A stretch of DNA of 64,000 nt from Cytophagales bacterium (GTDB lineage Bacteria; Bacteroidota; Bacteroidia; Cytophagales; UBA9547): the NCBI GenBank assembly GCA_013297755.1, contig JAAFIH010000004.1:122087-186086 (forward strand), given 5' to 3'. The position numbers and the translations under genes are program-made. The first letter of the stretch is position 1. Each line of letters begins with the position of its first letter. The notes below the pieces were generated by a model, which did no database searches, had not been told where the DNA came from, and saw only the letters and a program-made list of their open reading frames with translations. Below, piece after piece: positions 53,200-62,703 of the stretch.

Positions 53200-55212
53200 A
53201 TGAATAAAAATAAATTTGTAGTTGTACTTTACAATTTGGTTTTACTTTTCGCTTTGTCTTCAACAGCTCAAAAAGTCAAAAACAAAAACTTTGTGTTTGT
53301 TTCCAATGATTTTTACCAAGTGGGTTCTGGTAAAGTTATCATCAAATTCTTTTCTGATGAGTTAAAATACGAACAAGGATATAACATTTATAGAAAAAAA
53401 GAGGGAGAATCTAATTTTATTAAAATTAATAGAACACCCATAGTTTTTTTAAAATCATTACCAAGCCAGATTAAATTAGTTGATGATGATAAAGAATTTT
53501 ATGAAAAACTAAAATCATTAAAACCAGAAACCATCAACAAAGCTGGTATGGCAAAGGCCATTGTTAAACTTAGGGCTGTGCTTAGTACTGAATTTGCACT
53601 AGCCATAGGAAATGCCTATATTGATAGTTTGGCCACCAAGGGCGAAACTTATCAATATCAAGTGAAACGAATCAATAAACCAAACGAAATATTGATTGCT
53701 AATTCAACAAATATCAAAGTAGAAAACTGGAAACAAGCCTCTGAACCTCAAAATATCAAATTTGAAAAGAAAAAAGAAGGAATTAAATTTTCTTGGCTTC
53801 ACCAGCCAGATTTATTTTTTGGCGTTGATATTTACCGAAAAACTGATAAAAACAAAAACTACACCAAATTGAACGATATGCCCATTTATCCTCAAGTAAA
53901 AGATGATGGTACATTACCAAATTATTACTTTTCGGATAATAGGGTTTCAAAAGATACAGTATATCAATATAAATTTAATACTGTAGATTATTTTGGTAAA
54001 ATTTCGGTGTCGAGTGCTGATATAAAAGTAGGAAAAAAAGATTTTGATGCACCTTTGCCAGCCGATAGTTTAATGATAGACATAGATACTTTGAAAGTAA
54101 AATTGACATGGAAACCCTCAAAATCGCCTGATTTGATGGGCTATCATATTTATAGAAGTAAAAAATATGACAAAGGTTATGAAAAAATATCTTCCAAAAT
54201 TATTCCCAAATCAATACTTAAATATACCGATATTGTACCCAAAGTAGACGAATATTTTTATGTAGTAGCCTCTGTAGATTCGTCTGAAAACGATAATTTA
54301 TCGAGCCCCAAAATGGCCGATGTACGCGATGTTGTGGCTCCTCAAATACCCAAAAATCTAAAGGCAGTTATCGAAAAAGATATGATTGTGCTTTCATGGT
54401 CGCCTGTACCTGATACTGATTTGCAAGGATATTTTGTGTATAAAGCCCCTGCTGGTGTCAATGATTTTGTGATAATGAATGGTAAAGCTATCAAGGAAAC
54501 GACATTTTCGATAAAATTTTCTAAAAATTCTAAAACCAAATATATTTACAAAGTTTTGGCCATAGATAGTAGTTTTAATAGAAGCAAACACTCAGAACCA
54601 GTAACGCTACAATTACCTGATGTGATGCCGCCAACACAGCCTTTTATCAAATCTGTAGAACTTAAAAATGATCTCCCCAACATTATTTGGATGAAAAATG
54701 TAGATAATGACTTAAAAAACTACCAATTAGTAAGAATAAAGTATGCTAAAGATACCTCAAAAATAGTTTTAAATAGTAATATTTCTCTCAAAGATACTTT
54801 TTTTGTTGATAAAACTGCCGAAATAAATGAAAGCTATAAATATATATTGAATGCTACCGATAGCACTGGCAATGTTTCAATGGGTTCTACCCCTTATATA
54901 TTCAAAAATGTAGTTTTAGCAACCCTATTAAAAGTAAAAAAACTCGAAGCCAAGTTGGATAAAAAAGCCAAAAACATACCATTAACTTGGCTACTAGAAG
55001 TAGACAAAAATTACTATGGATGTGTGCTTTTTAGAGCCTTTGAAAACGAAGACATGACTCAATATACAGGCAAAATGATTTCTGAAATATCATTTACTGA
55101 TAAAAACATAAAAAAGCCTGGCAAATATACCTACCAACTACGCATCTACGACAGAGTGGGCAATGTAACCAAAAGCGAAATCAAATCTGTGGATGTTCCA
55201 AAAATGGAGTAG
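53200..55212 (+). CDS. FN3-domain surface-locus protein
   Basis: A 670-residue protein with signal peptide (MNKNKFVVVLYNLVLLFALSSTAQ). Four or five FN3-like modules, with typical D-x-x-G-Y-x-[IV]-Y-[RK] strands (GYNIYRKKEGESNF; GVDIYRKTDKNKNY; GYHIYRSKKYDKGY; GYFVYKAPAG; NYYGCVLFRAFENED). The C-terminus (KSVDVPKME) has no T9SS signal. Follows the 1371-aa gene in the same orientation, with the composite repeats between them. Probably periplasmic or outer-membrane-exposed adhesion or scaffold protein. Confidence 0.75.
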   Translation: MNKNKFVVVLYNLVLLFALSSTAQKVKNKNFVFVSNDFYQVGSGKVIIKFFSDELKYEQGYNIYRKKEGESNFIKINRTPIVFLKSLPSQIKLVDDDKEFYEKLKSLKPETINKAGMAKAIVKLRAVLSTEFALAIGNAYIDSLATKGETYQYQVKRINKPNEILIANSTNIKVENWKQASEPQNIKFEKKKEGIKFSWLHQPDLFFGVDIYRKTDKNKNYTKLNDMPIYPQVKDDGTLPNYYFSDNRVSKDTVYQYKFNTVDYFGKISVSSADIKVGKKDFDAPLPADSLMIDIDTLKVKLTWKPSKSPDLMGYHIYRSKKYDKGYEKISSKIIPKSILKYTDIVPKVDEYFYVVASVDSSENDNLSSPKMADVRDVVAPQIPKNLKAVIEKDMIVLSWSPVPDTDLQGYFVYKAPAGVNDFVIMNGKAIKETTFSIKFSKNSKTKYIYKVLAIDSSFNRSKHSEPVTLQLPDVMPPTQPFIKSVELKNDLPNIIWMKNVDNDLKNYQLVRIKYAKDTSKIVLNSNISLKDTFFVDKTAEINESYKYILNATDSTGNVSMGSTPYIFKNVVLATLLKVKKLEAKLDKKAKNIPLTWLLEVDKNYYGCVLFRAFENEDMTQYTGKMISEISFTDKNIKKPGKYTYQLRIYDRVGNVTKSEIKSVDVPKME

Positions 55213-55683
55213 GTAATTTTTGATTCTTTATAGTTATTTGAATCTGTTAAAGTTATGTGGCTAAAGCTAAAAAATAATATTTAAGTATCCAATCCTAATT
55301 AGTAATAAAATAAAAAATTAATAAAATTTAATAAGCTATTTTTTATCTGAAATAGCTAATAGATTGATGCTTTTAGTAATTTATTGTAGATTTTAGATCG
55401 TGTGATAAACTAAAAATAAAACACTTTTTGCTTATTCTATTCGCAATTTTTACTAAAAATCCCCTTTTTTTATTCATTTTAAAAATTAGTTTTGGTTTCT
55501 ATTTTTAGTTTTTATAATTAAATAAATCAAATTTATTATGGTCAAAACAGCAATAAATTTAAAATTCGTTATTATCTTTGTTTTCGGAACTTTATTATTC
55601 ATATTCTGAATTGTCTTTACATTTTATAATTCTTAATTGACACAATTCCCATAATCACAAGCCATTACAAATAATTCTAAAAT
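55213..55683. other. AT-rich intergenic region before the hemB array
   Basis: About 470 bp, A/T-rich, no gene, RNA or clear hairpin. The hemB promoter must lie here or in the array. Confidence 0.6.
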
Positions 55684-55921
55684 CATTACGCATTACACAT
55701 CACGCATTACACATTACACATTACGCATTACGCATTACACATTACACATTACACATTACACATTACACATTACACATTACACATTACACATCACGCATTA
55801 CACATCACACATTACACATTACACATCATGCATTACACATTACACATTACACATTAAACATTATACATTACGCATTACACATTACACATTAAACATTACA
55901 CATTACACATTACACATTACT
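55684..55921. repeat. Heptamer array (CATTACA)x34 directly upstream of hemB
   Basis: 34 consecutive units of 7 bp, CATTACA or CATTACG with single-base variants (CATCACG, CATTAAA, CATCATG), all in phase (start positions 55,684 and 55,915 differ by 33 x 7), with no insertion or deletion. The final unit, CATTACT, ends one base before the ATG of hemB at 55,923. The repeat has no stop codon in any frame except in rare variants. Confidence 0.95.
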
Positions 55922-55922
55922 T

Positions 55923-56894
55923 ATGCTTATCCGTCCTCGAAGAAATAGAAAATCAGCTGCCATACGTCATTTGGTGCAAGAAACCCAACTTTCTATGCAC
56001 TATTTTATCTATCCTATGTTTATTACAGATGGAAAAAATTTAAAAATTGAAATAAAATCAATGCCTAATATTTTTCGATTTTCTTTAGATTTATTACTAA
56101 TCGAGATTGCCGAATGTATGAAACTTGGTATAGAAGCCATTGCTTTGTTTCCACATTACGAAGAGCATAAAAAAGACCCTTTAGCATCCGAAAGTTGGAA
56201 CAATCAGACGTTTTACTTACGTGCTATTGCCACAATAAAATCCCAATTTCCTACTTTAATTTTGATGAGCGATGTGGCCATGGATCCTTATAGTTCTGAT
56301 GGACACGATGGATTTGTGCAAGATGGCAAAATCCTTAACGATGAAACTTTAGAGATACTAGGTCGTATGGCAGTGGCTCAGGCCAAGGCAGGTGCCGATA
56401 TAGTTGGCCCCTCTGATATGATGGATGGACGCATAGCTTATATACGTAAAGAGCTTGATAATGAGGGTTTTATAGATGTTAGTATCATGAGTTATTCTGT
56501 AAAATATGCCTCTGCTTTTTACGGGCCATTTAGAGATGCCCTCGATTCTGCACCTAAGTTGGGCGATAAAAAAACCTATCAAATGAATCCTGCCAACAGC
56601 CGAGAAGCCCTCTTAGAAGCCCAACTAGATACTCAAGAAGGTGCAGATTTTTTGATGGTAAAACCAGCAGGTGCTTATTTAGATATTATAAAAATATTAC
56701 ATGATAATTCTACACTTCCTATAGCTGCCTATCAAGTTAGTGGCGAATATGCTATGCTCAAAGCAGCTTCTCAAAATGGATGGATTGATTATCAAAAATG
56801 TATGATAGAAAGCCTTATGGCTATAAAACGAGCTGGAGCTTCCATAATTTTGTCTTATTGTGCCAAAGATTTTGCACTTACATTAGCAAAATAA
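55923..56894 (+). CDS. hemB: Delta-aminolevulinic acid dehydratase (porphobilinogen synthase)
   Basis: A 323-residue cytosolic enzyme that joins two 5-aminolevulinate molecules to porphobilinogen in haem synthesis. The start RPRRNRKSAAIRHLVQET is diagnostic. Schiff-base lysines are Lys194 (SYSVKYASAFYGPFRDA) and Lys247 (MVKPAGAYLD). The metal segment DVAMDPYSSDGHDGFV has Asp instead of the Cys triad, so the enzyme should be the Mg-dependent type rather than the Zn type. The start codon is fixed by the homology start and follows the heptamer array; there is no purine-rich SD. Confidence 0.95.
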   Translation: MLIRPRRNRKSAAIRHLVQETQLSMHYFIYPMFITDGKNLKIEIKSMPNIFRFSLDLLLIEIAECMKLGIEAIALFPHYEEHKKDPLASESWNNQTFYLRAIATIKSQFPTLILMSDVAMDPYSSDGHDGFVQDGKILNDETLEILGRMAVAQAKAGADIVGPSDMMDGRIAYIRKELDNEGFIDVSIMSYSVKYASAFYGPFRDALDSAPKLGDKKTYQMNPANSREALLEAQLDTQEGADFLMVKPAGAYLDIIKILHDNSTLPIAAYQVSGEYAMLKAASQNGWIDYQKCMIESLMAIKRAGASIILSYCAKDFALTLAK

Positions 56895-56895
56895 A

Positions 56896-57387
56896 TTAGT
56901 AAAAAATAATTTTATAAGATTTTTTTATTTCCTCTAATTCTGTACTGTAATCAAATTGAAGGTCTGGGTGTAGTTTGTGTATCTCTTTTTCGATTTTTAA
57001 AACAGTTTTATTGTACAAATTTTGCATCACAGCATAGTGATTTATTTTTATATTTTCGGTTTGTATTCTTTTGCAATAGTGTATCAAAAGCTCAATTTCA
57101 GTTTGAGCTATGCCCGAATATTTGATATATTTTTTGGTAATAGCAAGTGTTTTTCGTAATATTTTTATAATATTTTTATAGTTATGACTTGCTACATCAT
57201 TCAATAAATCTGTAATTTCAGTTTTTTTTGCTTCAATAAACTCACTTTCATTGCTAGCCGAGTTTAGTATATAGTCTATTAATTCTTTGTTTTCTCGTTT
57301 AAATTTTGCTAAACGCATACAAATTTGTACAAGTTCAGGTGTATTTTTTGTATGTAAATTTTTTTTCAACTCACTCAAACTTGCCAT
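56896..57387 (-). CDS. Helical hypothetical protein upstream of hemB end
   Basis: A 163-residue, mostly helical, Lys/Glu-rich protein (LSELKKNLHTKNTPELVQICMRLAKFKRENKELIDYI; RKTLAITKKYIKYSGI). No signal peptide, no catalytic motif. It is 13 bp downstream of ppk1 in the same orientation, so it may be co-transcribed with it. The tail converges with hemB. I do not recognise the family; possibly Bacteroidota-specific. Confidence 0.65.
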   Translation of the reverse strand: MASLSELKKNLHTKNTPELVQICMRLAKFKRENKELIDYILNSASNESEFIEAKKTEITDLLNDVASHNYKNIIKILRKTLAITKKYIKYSGIAQTEIELLIHYCKRIQTENIKINHYAVMQNLYNKTVLKIEKEIHKLHPDLQFDYSTELEEIKKSYKIIFY

Positions 57388-57400
57388 AATATTACTTAAA

Positions 57401-59560
57401 TTACACTTCTAAGGATTTATGTTTAGGGGTATTTTTTGTTTTTTTTAATATAAATTCTGACACATGGTGGTAATTTTTTTCTGAAACTTCAAAAAATTCT
57501 TTATGCACATCAAATTCTGGTTGCCCATTGGTTTCTATTTTACTATAATATCCGTTTTCTTCCATTTGATAGGCATTTACATTGTCTTTTAGGTTGTAGG
57601 CAAGTATATTGATGACTTCATTTTTGAGTTTTTCGTCTACTATTAAGTATAACGATTCGATTCTACGATCAAAACTTCTTACCATAGCATCTGCACTTCC
57701 GCTATATACGAGAGGAAATCCATTGTTATGAAAATAAAATACGCGTGCATGTTCTAAATAATCGCCAACGATAGAAAAAACTTCAATATTTTCGCTCAAA
57801 TCTTTTCTTTTGGGTCGCACACAGCATATTCCACGTACAATAAGTTTGATAGGAACTCCAGCCTTGGATGCTGCATAAAATTCGTCAATAATATCTTTGT
57901 CTTGCAAAGAGTTGCATTTCCAAACTATGCCACAGGGCAAACCTTTTTTTGCATTTTCGGCTTCGTTTCTTATCAATTGAGTAAGTTGCTTACGCATATT
58001 ATGTGGTGCAGTAATCAAATATTGATAGTTTTCGGGCTGAGAGTGGCCAGTTATTACATTAAAAAATTCTGATACATCGTTGGCATAGCCCTCGTTGGTG
58101 GTTAGCAAACCTAAATCAGTATAAAATTTTGATGTAATTTCGTTGTAATTCCCACTCGATATATGCACAAACCTAGTAATGCTTGAATCTGATTCTTGCC
58201 TTACGATAAGCATAAGTTTGGTATGGGTTTTAAATTTGCCAACGCCATAAATCACAAAGCAGCCAGCTTTTTGTAACTTTTCGGCCTCTTGCATATTGTG
58301 TTCTTCGTCAAAGCGAGCTTTTACTTCAAACAAAACAGACACATTCTTACCATTATTTGCAGCTTTGAGCAGTGCATTTGATATTCTTGAATCTTTGGCA
58401 AGCCTGTAAATGGTAATTTTTATAGCCAAAACACCAGGGTCGTTAGCGGCCATTTCGAGTAGTTGCACTACTGGCTCCATGCTATTATAAGGATGGTGCA
58501 TCAACAAATCTTTGTGTTTTAGATATTCAAAAAGATTTTCATGTGCTGGATTTTGGTAGCTGATAGGATTAACCTGCCTATGAGGTGCTGGCAAAAGTGC
58601 CCTCAAATCAGGTTGTTTCATAAATTGCATGAGTCCTGTATAATCTACCAGGCCATTGATTTCAAAAAAATTAAACTCATCTATCTCAAATTTATCAAGG
58701 AGCGTTTTGTGTACATTTTTTGGAGCGTTGGGTTCCATTTCTATCCTCACTACACGACCAGTTTTGCGTGTATTGATTTTCTTCTTCATTTCGTCCAAAA
58801 AATTGGTATCAGTTTCGTCTATATCTTCAGTAAAATCGCCATTTCTAGTAATTCTAAAAAGAGTAACTGATTGAATGTCTACATTTCTAAACATTTTTTG
58901 CATTTGCCAACGAATAATCTCTTCAATGGGTAAGAATTGAATTTTATCGCCACATTGAATTTCATAAAATCTTGGCAAGTTTTGGGGTACTTGCACAAAT
59001 GTAATTCGTTTGGCTTCTTTTTCTTTTACCATTTCGCCTTTGGTAAATACAGCAAAACACAAAACTTTGTTAGAAATGATCGGAAACGTATGTGTATTGT
59101 CATACAACATAGGCGTAAGCATTGGAAAGATGGTTTTATTAAAATATTTATACACCTTTTCTCTGTCTTCGTCTTTTATATCATTGATACCGACAATCGA
59201 AAATCCACTTTTATGAAACTCTGATGCTAGCTCGTTGTTGAAACAATCGTTTTGTTTTCTTACGAAACTATGCACTTCCATGAGTAATTTTTTGCGAAAT
59301 TGCTCTGCATTTAGCCCCGAATAATCTATCCTGTCTCTATTAAAATCTATGTAGTTGTATAACGAGCCTACACGAATCATAAAAAACTCGTCCAAATTGG
59401 AACTGCAAATTCCTAAAAATTTTATTCTATCAAGTACCGACCTGTTTTTGTTGAGGGCTTGGTCGAGCACGCGATAGTTGAATTGCATCCAACTCAAATC
59501 TCTACTTATATATATACTATTATCTAGTGTTTTTTCTTCTTTTGAACTAAGCGAGGGCAT
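57401..59560 (-). CDS. ppk1: Polyphosphate kinase 1
   Basis: A 719-residue enzyme making long-chain inorganic polyphosphate from ATP. Recognised blocks: YISRDLSWMQFNYRVLDQAL, GICSSNLDEFFMIRVG, PISYQNPAHENLFEYLKH-like, VSVLFEVKARFDEE, FVIYGVGKFKTHTKLMLIVR (His in KTHTKL is the autophosphorylation His), FVHISSGNYN and LVYSGSADAMVRSFDRRIESL. All domains are present. Divergent from the PAP2-like gene. Confidence 0.95.
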   Translation of the reverse strand: MPSLSSKEEKTLDNSIYISRDLSWMQFNYRVLDQALNKNRSVLDRIKFLGICSSNLDEFFMIRVGSLYNYIDFNRDRIDYSGLNAEQFRKKLLMEVHSFVRKQNDCFNNELASEFHKSGFSIVGINDIKDEDREKVYKYFNKTIFPMLTPMLYDNTHTFPIISNKVLCFAVFTKGEMVKEKEAKRITFVQVPQNLPRFYEIQCGDKIQFLPIEEIIRWQMQKMFRNVDIQSVTLFRITRNGDFTEDIDETDTNFLDEMKKKINTRKTGRVVRIEMEPNAPKNVHKTLLDKFEIDEFNFFEINGLVDYTGLMQFMKQPDLRALLPAPHRQVNPISYQNPAHENLFEYLKHKDLLMHHPYNSMEPVVQLLEMAANDPGVLAIKITIYRLAKDSRISNALLKAANNGKNVSVLFEVKARFDEEHNMQEAEKLQKAGCFVIYGVGKFKTHTKLMLIVRQESDSSITRFVHISSGNYNEITSKFYTDLGLLTTNEGYANDVSEFFNVITGHSQPENYQYLITAPHNMRKQLTQLIRNEAENAKKGLPCGIVWKCNSLQDKDIIDEFYAASKAGVPIKLIVRGICCVRPKRKDLSENIEVFSIVGDYLEHARVFYFHNNGFPLVYSGSADAMVRSFDRRIESLYLIVDEKLKNEVINILAYNLKDNVNAYQMEENGYYSKIETNGQPEFDVHKEFFEVSEKNYHHVSEFILKKTKNTPKHKSLEV

Positions 59561-59642
59561 AAATCTGTTTTTATTAATCGAATTACGAAAATAGTATATT
59601 AATTGTTAATAAATTATGAAAAAACTGTAATAGTTTCACAAA

Positions 59643-60260
59643 ATGAAAATTATAGCTTCTTTTTTATCATTTATTTTTCAACCATCCATTGCACCAACGA
59701 TGTGTTTGGTAATTTTTCATTTGTTTTATCCACATATTTTGATGCCATTTGTAAACGAATATTTTAGTCCTTTATTGTTATTGATATTTATTGGAACTTA
59801 TGTATTGCCTTCTTTCGCCATCATTATTATTAAAATTACTGGCATTATCCAAAATTATGACATGGATTCTAGGTTGGATAGAATCAAAGCTGGAGCTGTT
59901 GTTTTGTTGATTTGGGGTTTTGTATTTTTTAGTGTTATTACTAAATTTCAATTATCAGATACATTAAAATACCTATTTTTCAGTCAAATGATTGTGCTAG
60001 TATTAGTAAGTTTTATTAATTACTTTTTTAAATTTAGTATTCATACATTTACTATTTCTTTTTTAGTAGTCTTAGTTGGTTTATGTATTCATTTTACCAA
60101 TAGTTTTGAGTTTTTGCCTATTTTTTGTTTTATTATTTTGATTGCTGGCACTATTGGCTGGGCTCGTATGTATTTGCAAAAGCATACATTGTGGCAATTA
60201 TCTGTGGGTTATTTGTTTGGTGCGTTGTTGGGGGCAGTTTGTATGCTTTTTTTGAAGTAA
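59643..60260 (+). CDS. PAP2-like membrane protein
   Basis: A 205-residue protein with about six hydrophobic helices. A PAP2-type third motif (ARMYLQKHTLWQLSVGYLFG, R-x5-H) is seen near residue 174, but the usual first motif KxxxxxxRP and a clear PSGH are not; the middle FSIHTFTIS is only loosely similar. Possible membrane lipid phosphatase, or a non-catalytic relative. The stop codon sits inside the inverted repeat 60,249-60,286. Confidence 0.6.
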   Translation: MKIIASFLSFIFQPSIAPTMCLVIFHLFYPHILMPFVNEYFSPLLLLIFIGTYVLPSFAIIIIKITGIIQNYDMDSRLDRIKAGAVVLLIWGFVFFSVITKFQLSDTLKYLFFSQMIVLVLVSFINYFFKFSIHTFTISFLVVLVGLCIHFTNSFEFLPIFCFIILIAGTIGWARMYLQKHTLWQLSVGYLFGALLGAVCMLFLK

Positions 60261-60286
60261 TATTATCACAAATATTACTTCAAAAA
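60249..60286. repeat. Perfect 16-bp inverted repeat between convergent genes
   Basis: TTTTTGAAGTAATATT (60,249-60,264), loop ATCACA, AATATTACTTCAAAAA (60,271-60,286). It overlaps the end of the PAP2-like gene and lies between convergent genes. It has no downstream T-run, so it could be a factor-assisted or bidirectional terminator or a protein-binding site. Confidence 0.7.
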
Positions 60287-60316
60287 TTTCTTTATCTAAA
60301 TAATTTTACATTTTTT

Positions 60317-62416
60317 TTAATTTCTTATATACTGATTTTCATTGTTTGATTTTGATAATTTTTGCAAGTAAACGATGCTATATTCTGATTTTTTTACAGC
60401 CTTTGTCGTAGATTTATTAGCAGGTTTTTTGGAATTATTCTTTACATTTTTATTACTTATTTCTGGATCTGAGGTGTTGGTATATATGACCATAAATTTA
60501 TCTTGTCCAATGCCTTTTTTGATTAAAAAAGTACTAATAGCACTTGCTTTTTGAGCTGCTATCTGACTATTTTTTATTTTGTCGGTACTTCCATTTTCTA
60601 CAATTTTAATTTCAATTTTACAATTTTTTTGCGAAATAATGGCTTTTACCAAACTATCCACATCTATTCCTGCCATGCCTGTTACAGATTTGTTGAATGT
60701 ATCAAAAGTAATTTTGGGTAATTTTACCACATGGCCACTATCGGCATATTGTTCTAATTTAATATGGCGAATGATTGATAAATTTTCAGAGCTATCCACA
60801 AAATCAAGCAAAATATCTTTTTTGAAGTGATTTTCAAGTTCTACACTCATTTTATACATTTTGCCCAATGGTACTACAAGGTTATAAAATTGGTCGTCTT
60901 GTAGTATTTCGTTGGAGTTTACGAGTTCGCCTTTTACATTAAATATTTTTATGTTTCCTGTATATTTTGTGCTATCTTTCATTGATTTTACGGTACCTTT
61001 GATGATTGCTTTGGCTTCTTGTCGCAACATTTTTGGAATAGTAACCCTAAACATATCCATTTTTTTTATAGTATCACTGCTAGTGTTAGGTGTGTGATAA
61101 AAAGCATGGTTGCCACTTGCCGATAGTGAAAATCCACAATCATCAACTTTTGAGTTTACCAATGGACCAAGATTCAATGGTTTAGACCAATTTTGCCAAG
61201 TATCGTCCAATCGTTGGGTCATATAAATGTCGTATCCACCAAAACCTATATACCCATTGGAGCTAAAATAGAGTGTTTTGGTATCTACTGACAAAAAAGG
61301 ATAATCTTCTGAAATTTCGGTATTGATACCTCTGCCAAGATTGATAGGTGCCGACCAAGTATTGGCTTCGGCATCTTTTATAGAAGCATACAAATCTAAA
61401 TCGCCAACAGAGTTGGTATCTTCTATGGCCATTACGATTACTTTTTCGCTCGAGGCCATATAAAAATTGGCATGGTCGTTTTTATTGGTAAGTTTTGGTA
61501 TTTTTATGGTTTCGGGTATCCCCCATGTGCCATCAGGTTGTTTGTGCGATATAGATACGCCATCGCCAGCACTAGAGCCATCTTTGTTGTAGGCGTTGCC
61601 AAGAATCAAAAATTTGCCATTGAGCCCCACAGAGGCCACAAAATTATGTGCTTCGTTGTTGAGAGGGGCAGGGGCTTGTATGCCTTCGGTCCAGCCACCT
61701 TTGTCGCTCACTGTCGATATCCATATATCTTGATGATTTTTGTTTTCACATTCTTTTACGTAATACAATAATTTTTCATCGTGCGATAATTTTGGATTGA
61801 AACTAATACATTTTTCTTTTTTATCATTATAAATAATAAACTCTTCTTTGCCATAAAATTCGTCTTCTGTAAAAATTTCGGGTTGCAAATCCAATAAATT
61901 ATTAGAATTGACAAGCCCAATTCCTTTGATAATATTCCAATTATTGATTTTTTGATGGTCAATAGTTATTTCAATGGCAGTAACCTCACGAGGCTCAAAA
62001 TAGATGTTGAAATTATGAAATTTAGAAACTGAGCCTTTCATCATTTGATAGATTTCTTGTTTTTTGCCTTTTTGGTTGATGACATAAATTGATTTGATAG
62101 TTCCCATATTCATAACTCCACCTATTACGAGTTGCTCGGCCACTATGGTACTCGCAAAACCAAGCGTAATGACATTTTTCTTACCAGTTGGATTGTTATA
62201 TAATATATATCCTTCGGAGAAAGGGTCTATGTTGCCGTTCATCACACCCTGATAAATGCTAGGCATGCCCAACATGTGATCTACGTTGTTGTCGAAAGAT
62301 TCAAATTTTTCGGTTGTATGTAATATTTTATTGGCCCAAGATATTTTTTGGGCTTTGAGTTGAAAATTTATCAGCAGGTTAATAATAAAAAATACATTTA
62401 AAAGTTTCATTTTCAT
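60317..62416 (-). CDS. PD40-repeat protein with divergent OmpA-like C-terminus
   Basis: A 699-residue protein with signal peptide (LLNVFFIINLLINFQLKAQ). Residues 200-470 carry PD40 beta-propeller blades (SFNPKLSHDEKLLYYV; DYPFLSVDTKTLYFSSNGYIGFGGYDIYMT; GFSLSASGNHAFYHT). The C-terminal part (about 570-690) has an OmpA-like end: VDSLVKAIISQKNCKIEI and QIAAQKASAISTFLIKKG, but the peptidoglycan-binding NxxLSxxRA signature is weakened and a Ser/Lys-rich tail follows. A PorE relative in architecture. Its -7 box is at 62,471-62,478. Confidence 0.7.
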   Translation of the reverse strand: MKMKLLNVFFIINLLINFQLKAQKISWANKILHTTEKFESFDNNVDHMLGMPSIYQGVMNGNIDPFSEGYILYNNPTGKKNVITLGFASTIVAEQLVIGGVMNMGTIKSIYVINQKGKKQEIYQMMKGSVSKFHNFNIYFEPREVTAIEITIDHQKINNWNIIKGIGLVNSNNLLDLQPEIFTEDEFYGKEEFIIYNDKKEKCISFNPKLSHDEKLLYYVKECENKNHQDIWISTVSDKGGWTEGIQAPAPLNNEAHNFVASVGLNGKFLILGNAYNKDGSSAGDGVSISHKQPDGTWGIPETIKIPKLTNKNDHANFYMASSEKVIVMAIEDTNSVGDLDLYASIKDAEANTWSAPINLGRGINTEISEDYPFLSVDTKTLYFSSNGYIGFGGYDIYMTQRLDDTWQNWSKPLNLGPLVNSKVDDCGFSLSASGNHAFYHTPNTSSDTIKKMDMFRVTIPKMLRQEAKAIIKGTVKSMKDSTKYTGNIKIFNVKGELVNSNEILQDDQFYNLVVPLGKMYKMSVELENHFKKDILLDFVDSSENLSIIRHIKLEQYADSGHVVKLPKITFDTFNKSVTGMAGIDVDSLVKAIISQKNCKIEIKIVENGSTDKIKNSQIAAQKASAISTFLIKKGIGQDKFMVIYTNTSDPEISNKNVKNNSKKPANKSTTKAVKKSEYSIVYLQKLSKSNNENQYIRN

Positions 62417-62470
62417 TTTCTAGTTGATTAAGTTGTATACATATTGTATGTATGAAATTTTATTTATTTG

Positions 62471-62478
62471 CAAAAATA
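62471..62478 (-). promoter_or_regulatory. -7 box TATTTTTG for the PD40/OmpA gene
   Basis: Reverse-strand exact match to TAnnTTTG, about 55 bp upstream of the ATG (62,416). The remaining 220 bp to the next gene shows no other feature. Confidence 0.5.
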
Positions 62479-62703
62479 ATAGAATAAAATGTAAATACTA
62501 AAATAAAAATAACCTCTTTAGATTATTTGAGATATAGCTCAAAAACCTTATAAATATTATCAATAACCTTACCCCAACTCTTAATAAACAGAATCGCTAT
62601 ACACTTATGTTTTTTGCAATAATAGAAAAGCAGTAAGCTGAGAGGGATTTTTGAAGTTATCTAAAATAACTTTTTCATTAAAATTATAATTACTAATGCT
62701 TAT

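Noticed and set aside
55684..55921. CRISPR-like array upstream of hemB
   Set aside because: The unit is only 7 bp and there are no spacers between copies; no cas genes are nearby. It is a simple tandem repeat.
60249..60286. Standard rho-independent terminator at the 16-bp inverted repeat
   Set aside because: A T-run after the stem is absent on both strands, so it is listed as an inverted repeat only.
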